This document shows, one piece after another, positions 6,023 through 10,853 of a stretch of 10,853 nucleotides of DNA; positions within the stretch are counted from its first letter, which is position 1; each line of letters starts with the position of its first letter. The translations under genes were made by a program, and so were the position numbers. The notes under the pieces were generated by a model. It was given only the letters and a program-made list of their open reading frames with translations, ran no database searches and was not told the DNA's origin. The stretch lies in NCBI GenBank assembly GCA_000715855.1, contig KL571204.1:19229-30081 (forward strand), read 5' to 3'. Source of the stretch: Actinoplanes liguriensis. Lineage in GTDB: Bacteria; Actinomycetota; Actinomycetes; Mycobacteriales; Micromonosporaceae.

Positions 6023-9000
6023 CTAGCCCAGGAGCTCGCGGATGTCGGCAGCGGTGAGTCCCGCGGATGCGAATTCTCCGCCGTCCATCACTCCGGCGAA
6101 CAGTTCGGCCTTGCGTGCCTGCAGGGCCATCACCTTCTCCTCGATGGTGTCGCGCGCTACCAGGCGGTAAACCATGACGTTGCGGGTCTGGCCGATGCGG
6201 TGGGCCCGGTCCACGGCCTGTGCTTCCGTGGCGGGGTTCCACCACGGGTCGAGCAGGATGCAGTAGTCCGCCTCGGTCAGGTTCAGGCCGAACCCGCCGG
6301 CCTTCAGGCTGATCAGGAAGACCGGCGCGGTCCCGGTCTTGAACTCCTCAACCACCTGCTTGCGGTTGCGGGTGGTGCCGTCCAGATAGACGCAGGTGAT
6401 ACCGGCCTGCTCCAACCGGGCGCGGGCCGCGCCGAGGAAGCGGGTGAACTGGCTGAACACCAGCGTGCGGTGGCCCTCGGCGGCGATGTCGGTGAGCTGC
6501 TCGACGAGCAGGTCGAGTTTCGTCGACGAAACCGCCCGGTGTTGTTCGTCGACCAGCGCCACGTCCAGGCTGGCCTGCCGCAGCAGGGTCAGCGAGCGGA
6601 AGATCTCGAACCGGTTTTTCTCCAGGTCGCCGAGCAGGCCGAGTACCTTCTGTCGCTCCCGCTGCAGGTACCGCTGGTAGATCTTGCGATGGCCCGGGGA
6701 CAGGTCGACCTCGATCACCTGTTCCTGCTTGGGTGGTAGGTCGGCGGCGACCTCGTTCTTGCGGCGGCGCAGCACCAGCGGGCGGATCCGGCGGCGTAGC
6801 TGGGCGAGCCGGTCTTGGTCGTGCTCGCGTTCGATCGGGTGGCGGTAGTACTCAGTGAACCGGTCGAGCCGAGGGAACAGGCCGGGCGCCGCGATGGAAC
6901 AGAGTGCCCACAGCTCGGCGAGGTTGTTCTCCATCGGCGTACCGGTGATGGCGACTTTGAAGGGTGCCGGGAGCCGGCGGGCGCATTTGTACGCCTGCGA
7001 CTGCGGGTTCTTCACGAACTGCGCTTCATCGAGCACCAGCCCGGCCCAGTCCAGCGCGGCGTAGTCGTCGTACTCCAGGCGGAACAGCGTGTACGACGTG
7101 ACCACGATGTCGGCCCGATCGACCGCCTCGGTCAGCTCGATTCCTCGCCGGGCCGCGGTGGAGGTGATTGCTCGTACCTCAAGGTCGGGGGTGAAACGGG
7201 CGGCCTCGGCTGCCCAGTTGTGCACGACGCTGGCCGGCGCGACGACCAGGAACCGGCCATGTTTGCGGGCGTGGCAGAGCAGCGCGAGGGCCTGCAGCGT
7301 CTTGCCGAGGCCCATGTCATCGGCGAGGATGCCGCCGAGCCCGTTGTCGTGCAGCGCCGCCAGCCAGCGGAAACCCTCCAGCTGATACGGGCGCAGCTCG
7401 GCGTCCACCTCGGCGGGCACCGGTTGGTCGAGGCGAATTCCGGCATCGCTCAGCGTGGCCACCGTGCGCTGCCAGTCGGCCGCCTGACCGGCTAGCTCGC
7501 CCAACTCGGCCAACTCGTCCCAGACGCCGGCCTGGAACCTTCCGACCCGCAACACGCCCGGCGGGCTGTCGGTGAGCGCGCGAGACTCGGCGATCAGCTC
7601 GCGCAACTGCCGGAACTCCGGCCGATCGAGGGCGAAATAGGTGCCGCTGGGCAGGATCAGGAACTCCTGGTCACGGGCGAGCCCGACGAATAGTTCCTCG
7701 AAGTCGACCTGCTCACCGCCCACCTCGACGCGTACCGACAGGTCGAACCAGTCGTGCTCGTCAGCCTGTGCGGCACTGGCGAACGTGATGACCGGCGGTG
7801 CTTCGCTCTCCTGAAGGTCCCAATCCTCGTCCGGCTTGACCACGGAAACGCCGAGATCAGCCAGCTCGGGGACCACCGTGCTCACAAAATGAATCATCGA
7901 GTCGCCGCCGAGCACTGAATCAGCGGCGAGCCGAGGACCCGCCAGGCCTTGCTCGAGCAGGCCAGACCCAACAAGATCAACAATTCGCCGTACGAGATCA
8001 GCCTGCTCGTCGGAGAGCGTCGGCGACCACAGCGGTTCGACGTGTCGGCCGCCGCCCACCTCGACCGCCCACTCCCAGCACAGCCGCAGTTGATGTCCAC
8101 GCTCGGGGGTCAGCGTCACGGTCAGGGTCGGAGCGCCCACATCGGGAAGGCTCACGTCCGGTCCCGCCGGCACTACCTCCAACTGCCGGACCAGACTGGG
8201 GTAGAACTCGGAAAAGAACCGGTTTTCCTGCCGGTTCGGGATCTGGATGCTCGGTGCGGCCAGCACCTTGCGCGCTGATTTCGGCAGCAGACGCGCCAAC
8301 GGGGCCAGCCGCATCACCTGCCCGGTCTCCGCACCCCACGAGGCGATGCCGTGTGCCGGCTCGCCGATGAACATCGCGTGCTCGACATCCACCGACATGC
8401 CGTCGACCTGCACGACGGCTTGCAGCGAAAGGTCACCCTCGACCCGGTCCACCTGCAACGACACCTGGGCAGGGCGGCGCGCTACGACCACCGGCGCGGC
8501 GTTCTTTCCGTGCTGCACCAGCGGCAGGCCGGACTCCTGCGCCTCGGCCAGAAGGTCCCAGATGCGCCGGCTGCCGAACTCGTCGAGGAACAGATTCGTG
8601 CTGCCGCTGCCGTAGTAGGGCGCGTAGGAGCCGGACAATTTGATGATTTCGTTGAGCAGCCGGCGGTGGTGTTCCAGGTCCGGCGAGTGCCCTCCGGCGT
8701 AGCTGATCGAGTGCCAGTTGATCCCGGTCCGCACCCACCCTTTACGGCCGGGCAGAACCGGGCGCAGCGAGATTCGCTGTCCCGTCTTGCGACTACGTGG
8801 GAGATACCCGCTCACCAGCTCGAACTGCAGGCCGAGACCGGGTTCCGCGGGCTGCGTCAGCGGCGGCCCGGCCACGTCCCGCATCCATGCCGACAGCTGA
8901 GACTCCCACCGACTCGTCTTCGGCCGCCGCTGCGCCGGCGCAACGGACTTAGTCGGTGTGGTCTCCTGCCGAGCGGCGATCAGCAGCGCCACGATATGAA

Positions 9001-9232
9001 TGCAATCCGAGTCGGCGCAGGTGCACACGCCGCTCAGGTTGGGCGTTGCCCCGGAGGTCAACTCGCCGGCCACGACTCCGCCGTCGCGGAGCTGGCCGAC
9101 CGCCTGACCGGAGCCGGCAGCCTGGACGAGAATCTCGCCATCGGCCACCACCGCACGTGCCCGGAGGAAGGTGTGAACCCCGACCGCCTCGCAGAGGGCA
9201 GCTTCCTCCGGGGATAGGACCAGCTTCGCCAT
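6023..9232 (-). CDS. SNF2-family DEAD/DEAH-like ATPase with SWIM zinc finger
   Basis: A 1069-aa SNF2/RapA-like ATP-dependent DNA translocase. A SWIM zinc finger CxCx4CxH lies at Cys70, Cys72, Cys77 and His79 (CTCADSDCIH), likely for nucleic-acid or protein binding. Residues about 100-590 are the long bacterial SNF2-associated region. The SNF2 ATPase core follows: Walker A ADDMGLGKT (Lys644), motif II DEAQ (735-738), and motif III TGTPMENNLAELW. The helicase C-terminal lobe carries SLKAGGFGLNLTEAD, DPWWNPATEAQAVDRAHRIGQ and the end DTIEEKVMALQ. All core motifs are intact and the length is normal for the family. Start: ATG 9232 has GGAAGG 5 nt upstream; the adjacent ATG 9235 is only 2 nt from it, and an upstream GTG at 9262 would add ten residues. 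The role (transcription recycling, repair or phage defence) cannot be told from the sequence. It converges with the immunity gene across a 157-bp gap with no clear terminator. Confidence 0.95.
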   Translation of the reverse strand: MAKLVLSPEEAALCEAVGVHTFLRARAVVADGEILVQAAGSGQAVGQLRDGGVVAGELTSGATPNLSGVCTCADSDCIHIVALLIAARQETTPTKSVAPAQRRPKTSRWESQLSAWMRDVAGPPLTQPAEPGLGLQFELVSGYLPRSRKTGQRISLRPVLPGRKGWVRTGINWHSISYAGGHSPDLEHHRRLLNEIIKLSGSYAPYYGSGSTNLFLDEFGSRRIWDLLAEAQESGLPLVQHGKNAAPVVVARRPAQVSLQVDRVEGDLSLQAVVQVDGMSVDVEHAMFIGEPAHGIASWGAETGQVMRLAPLARLLPKSARKVLAAPSIQIPNRQENRFFSEFYPSLVRQLEVVPAGPDVSLPDVGAPTLTVTLTPERGHQLRLCWEWAVEVGGGRHVEPLWSPTLSDEQADLVRRIVDLVGSGLLEQGLAGPRLAADSVLGGDSMIHFVSTVVPELADLGVSVVKPDEDWDLQESEAPPVITFASAAQADEHDWFDLSVRVEVGGEQVDFEELFVGLARDQEFLILPSGTYFALDRPEFRQLRELIAESRALTDSPPGVLRVGRFQAGVWDELAELGELAGQAADWQRTVATLSDAGIRLDQPVPAEVDAELRPYQLEGFRWLAALHDNGLGGILADDMGLGKTLQALALLCHARKHGRFLVVAPASVVHNWAAEAARFTPDLEVRAITSTAARRGIELTEAVDRADIVVTSYTLFRLEYDDYAALDWAGLVLDEAQFVKNPQSQAYKCARRLPAPFKVAITGTPMENNLAELWALCSIAAPGLFPRLDRFTEYYRHPIEREHDQDRLAQLRRRIRPLVLRRRKNEVAADLPPKQEQVIEVDLSPGHRKIYQRYLQRERQKVLGLLGDLEKNRFEIFRSLTLLRQASLDVALVDEQHRAVSSTKLDLLVEQLTDIAAEGHRTLVFSQFTRFLGAARARLEQAGITCVYLDGTTRNRKQVVEEFKTGTAPVFLISLKAGGFGLNLTEADYCILLDPWWNPATEAQAVDRAHRIGQTRNVMVYRLVARDTIEEKVMALQARKAELFAGVMDGGEFASAGLTAADIRELLG

Positions 9233-9237
9233 CATCA

Positions 9238-9243
9238 CCTTCC
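9238..9243 (-). promoter_or_regulatory. Ribosome binding site GGAAGG deciding the SNF2 start
   Basis: GGAAGG on the minus strand is 5 nt before ATG 9232 and 2 nt before ATG 9235, favouring MAKLVLSPEE as the N-terminus. Confidence 0.65.
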
Positions 9244-9464
9244 GCCAGCGCCAACCGCTCACCTTAAACGCGCTACGGCGGGGATCGCACGCTGTGTACT
9301 CACCGAGAGGGACACCCGATGTGCGATCGGCGGGTTTGCTCGGAAAGTGCGCGAGGACGCGAGATCACTGCCGGGAAGCCGTGGTCACCGATGAGCCCGG
9401 GTGGGCCGTCATGGGGTCCGCGTGCTCCGTGTGCGATCCGTCGGTAGGAACGCACCGACTTCGA

Positions 9465-9482
9465 CACCGCTGGTCAGCGGTG
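9465..9482. promoter_or_regulatory. 18-bp palindrome upstream of the tRNA promoter
   Basis: CACCGCTG-GT-CAGCGGTG: perfect 8-bp arms around a 2-bp centre. It ends 36 bp before the proposed -10 box of the tRNA gene. Half of it (TGGTCAGCG) recurs as a direct repeat exactly 30 bp later. It could be a protein-binding site; no known operator was recognised. Confidence 0.3.
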
Positions 9483-9518
9483 GGTGTTATCGGGTGCTGG
9501 TGGTCAGCGCTGGTCGGG

Positions 9519-9524
9519 TAGGAT
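9519..9524 (+). promoter_or_regulatory. Candidate -10 box for tRNA-Arg
   Basis: TAGGAT fits the actinobacterial TANNNT -10 consensus and ends 10 nt before the mature tRNA 5' end. The region 17-18 bp upstream (about 9495-9501, TGCTGGT) is a poor match to TTGACA, so the promoter call rests on the -10 box and its position. Confidence 0.45.
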
Positions 9525-9534
9525 CGGCAACCGC

Positions 9535-9607
9535 GCCCTCGTAGCTCAGGGGATAGAGCGACGGTTTCCTAAACCGCAGGTCGCAGGTTCGATTCCTGCC
9601 GGGGGCA
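9535..9607 (+). tRNA. tRNA-Arg (anticodon CCT)
   Basis: A complete 73-nt cloverleaf. The acceptor stem GCCCTCG pairs with CGGGGGC (one T-G wobble), followed by discriminator A. The D arm has GCTC/GAGC. The anticodon loop TTCCTAA puts CCT at 9568-9570, reading AGG. The T arm is GCAGG-TTCGATT-CCTGC. The first pair of the anticodon stem is an A-C mismatch (9561/9577). CCA is not encoded (ACTC follows). The minus-strand gene that follows ends 2 nt after it. Confidence 0.97.
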
Positions 9608-9609
9608 CT

Positions 9610-9942
9610 CTATCGATCACCAGGAACGTCCGTTGACCAGTGCGCCTCGGCGGTGAGCAGTGCGGTGCCGAAGCGGTCGGTGACGTGTTCGAGCCAGCCC
9701 GGCTCCTCGTAGAGCAGGTTGTCTCCCTGTGCCTCGCGGAGTCCGCGGAGAAGGTCTTGCAGTCGGTTCTCCGGGGTGCGTCTGGCGGGCTTGAGGCGCC
9801 GGTCCGAGGTGGTCCACCGGCGTACCGCGGTGTCGATGTAGCCCGACGGGTCTTCCGGATGCCAGTGTTCCGCGACTTGGACTTCCCGGAGGATCGCGGC
9901 CAGCGCGGCCGCCCGTTCCAGCCGGGATTGCTGGGCGCTCAT
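9610..9942 (-). CDS. Hypothetical protein, 110 aa
   Basis: Not recognised. The product is a soluble, charged protein starting MSAQQSRLERAAALAAILREVQ, with a helical N-terminal third rich in Ala, Leu and Arg. A middle part contains HWHPEDPSGYIDTAVRRW and a basic stretch, and the C-terminal part is acidic and aromatic (LLYEEPGWLEHVTDRFG). No signal peptide or membrane segment is seen. Third codon positions are strongly G/C, supporting a real gene. ATG 9942 is chosen where the protein-like sequence begins. It lacks a Shine-Dalgarno, so it may be leaderless. A longer version from ATG 10056 would run into the divergent gene and reads as Arg/Pro-rich non-protein sequence. It is tail-to-tail with the tRNA and head-to-head with the 76-aa gene. 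Confidence 0.65.
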   Translation of the reverse strand: MSAQQSRLERAAALAAILREVQVAEHWHPEDPSGYIDTAVRRWTTSDRRLKPARRTPENRLQDLLRGLREAQGDNLLYEEPGWLEHVTDRFGTALLTAEAHWSTDVPGDR

Positions 9943-10054
9943 CGGGAAAGGATGCCGTGAGCGGGCCGCGGGATGCACCGGGTTTCCGGTTCGGCGGGCG
10001 CGACGCGTGATCTCGGGCTTTCGGGTGGGAGGCGCGCCGGGAAGGATGGCGGGC

Positions 10055-10285
10055 ATGAGTGACTCCTACACCGGGCCGGCTGAGATCAGCAGTGATGAGC
10101 TCGGGAGCTTTCGGACCGCCGTCGAACTGTGGCTCACCGAGGACGGTGGCTGGGTGGGGACCTGCCTGCTCGAGGATGAGCGGCTCGAGGACAAGACTGT
10201 CACGCTGAAACTGAACACCGGCGAGACCGGGACCGCGCGGGTCAACGGCGAGGTGCTGACGGGGTCCGGGCCTGCTCCGTTTTGA
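10055..10285 (+). CDS. Small hypothetical protein, 76 aa
   Basis: An acidic protein without signal peptide or membrane segment. It alternates short beta-like stretches (TAVELWLTEDGGWVGTCLL, KTVTLKLN, TGTARVNGEVL) and ends in GSGPAPF. A Y-x-GPA opening and a GxGPAPF end recall small beta-barrel proteins of actinobacteria (DUF4873-like), but this is only a resemblance and no function is proposed. ATG 10055 is set by GAAGGA ending 8 nt upstream; in-frame upstream starts at 10007 and 10046 lie before or over that site. Its last 44 nt overlap the end of the opposing hydrolase gene. Confidence 0.72.
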   Translation: MSDSYTGPAEISSDELGSFRTAVELWLTEDGGWVGTCLLEDERLEDKTVTLKLNTGETGTARVNGEVLTGSGPAPF

Positions 10286-10853
10286 AGGCTGCCCGCAGGA
10301 AGGCCTCGATCATGCCGTACGTCGGATGGGCGTAATTCCGCGTCAGCGGTGTCCCGGTGTGACGGATCGTGGCGTGGGCCGCCCGTGGGGAGACGATGTC
10401 GCGGCTGTGGCCGACGCCGGGGACCGTGTAGAGGGTCGCCGGGACGGAGGCCGCGGCCAGCGTGTCGAAGAGCATCTGGCTCTGCCGCAGCGGGACGAGA
10501 CCGTCCTGCGTGCCGTGGATGATCAGGACGGGCGGGGCGGCCGGTGTCACGCGGAGCAGCGGATTGGCTTCCGCGACCCGGTCCGGGCAGGTCAGGATGG
10601 GGCAGCCGAGCAGTGACGATTCCGGTGACGCCACGTCGGCGTGGCAGGCGGTGAGGTGGAATGCCCTGTTGAACGAGGCGCACGCCCCGGGCAGCATGTC
10701 GGGGTCCATCCGCAGGAAGTCGATCGGGGCGTAGAGGTCGACGACGGCGCGTACCCCGGTGCCGGTGAAGCCGGCCATGAGTGCGGTCCAGCCGCCGGAC
10801 GAGTCGCCGAGCACGGCTATCCGTTGCGGGTCGAATGCGAAGCGGCCGGCGTT
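10242..10853 (-). CDS. Alpha/beta hydrolase (BD-FAE/dienelactone-hydrolase-like esterase), 5' end beyond window
   Basis: The C-terminal 203 residues of a serine hydrolase; the frame stays open through the right edge (NAGRFAFDPQRIAVLGDSS). The full catalytic triad is visible: nucleophile elbow GDSSGG (Ser18 of this fragment), Asp117 in HGTQDGLVP and His149 in VPGVGHS. The cap between elbow and Asp holds Cys residues in GACASFNRAFHLTACHAD and GCPILTCPD, suggesting one or two disulfides and an exported enzyme. The missing N-terminus would carry the oxyanion HGG-type motif and any signal peptide. The likely reaction is ester hydrolysis (acyl or feruloyl-type esterase); the substrate cannot be told. 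The last 13 residues (KTEQARTPSAPRR) are encoded in the overlap with the convergent small gene. Confidence 0.88.
   Translation of the reverse strand, partial: NAGRFAFDPQRIAVLGDSSGGWTALMAGFTGTGVRAVVDLYAPIDFLRMDPDMLPGACASFNRAFHLTACHADVASPESSLLGCPILTCPDRVAEANPLLRVTPAAPPVLIIHGTQDGLVPLRQSQMLFDTLAAASVPATLYTVPGVGHSRDIVSPRAAHATIRHTGTPLTRNYAHPTYGMIEAFLRAAFKTEQARTPSAPRR

Larger units (their letters stand above)
9233..9534. other. Intergenic region between SNF2 gene and tRNA-Arg
   Basis: About 300 bp without a supported gene. The plus-strand frame opening at 9294 is rich in Trp, Cys and Arg, lacks a ribosome site and is not protein-like. The region should contain the SNF2 promoter (minus) and the tRNA promoter (plus). 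It holds three copies of GTGCGATC (9283-9290 inverted, 9321-9328, 9431-9438), a palindrome at 9465-9482, and a direct repeat TGGTCAGCG at 9471 and 9501. Confidence 0.65.

Noticed and set aside
9294..9521. 75-codon plus-strand frame between the SNF2 gene and the tRNA
   Set aside because: No Shine-Dalgarno, odd Trp/Cys/Arg content, and it ends in the tRNA promoter region.
9535..9607. tRNA-Arg as attachment site of an integrated element
   Set aside because: No second copy of the tRNA 3' end, no integrase and no excisionase are seen in the window.

Overview
The window is high-GC DNA with codon third positions that are mostly G or C, strong purine-rich ribosome binding sites, Ala-rich signal peptides and Pro/Ser/Thr linkers. 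It also has a mycosin-like protein, a ricin-type lectin domain and a CBM35-like domain. Together these point to a filamentous actinomycete, most likely Micromonosporaceae (Actinoplanes-like). That placement is inference from style and gene content, not from a marker gene. The first 19 bases are not genomic: they are the Tn5 mosaic end of a Nextera-type sequencing library, so the left edge is an untrimmed contig end.

Left part (20-1501, minus strand): a two-gene operon. A membrane-anchored protein with a C-terminal CBM35/CBM6-like carbohydrate-binding domain is followed, with a TGA-G-ATG junction, by a NarL-type sensor histidine kinase cut off by the contig end just after its H-box. A 464-bp divergent spacer (1502-1965) separates them from the next block.

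Centre-left (1966-5370, plus strand): two consecutive exported proteins that both look like dead enzymes. The first is a LysM-like plus subtilisin/mycosin-like membrane protein with the Asp kept but the His, oxyanion Asn and Ser positions replaced. The second is a duplicated lytic-transglycosylase-like domain, lacking the catalytic Glu in both copies, joined by a Ser/Pro/Thr linker to a ricin-type beta-trefoil lectin. Between them lie two copies of a 43-bp direct repeat and a perfect 15-bp hairpin. A strong terminator hairpin follows the second gene. The shared theme is non-catalytic binding at the cell envelope.

Centre-right (5470-9232): a small CdiI_2-type immunity protein gene (plus) without a visible toxin partner converges on a complete 1069-aa SWIM-zinc-finger SNF2 ATPase gene (minus).

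Right part (9233-10853): a non-coding stretch with repeated GTGCGATC words and a palindrome leads into tRNA-Arg(CCT). A hypothetical 110-aa gene (minus) ends 2 nt after the tRNA and is divergent from a 76-aa hypothetical gene (plus). The 3' end of that small gene overlaps by 44 nt the 3' end of an alpha/beta hydrolase gene, which runs off the right edge.

No CRISPR array, insertion sequence, integrase or rRNA was seen.
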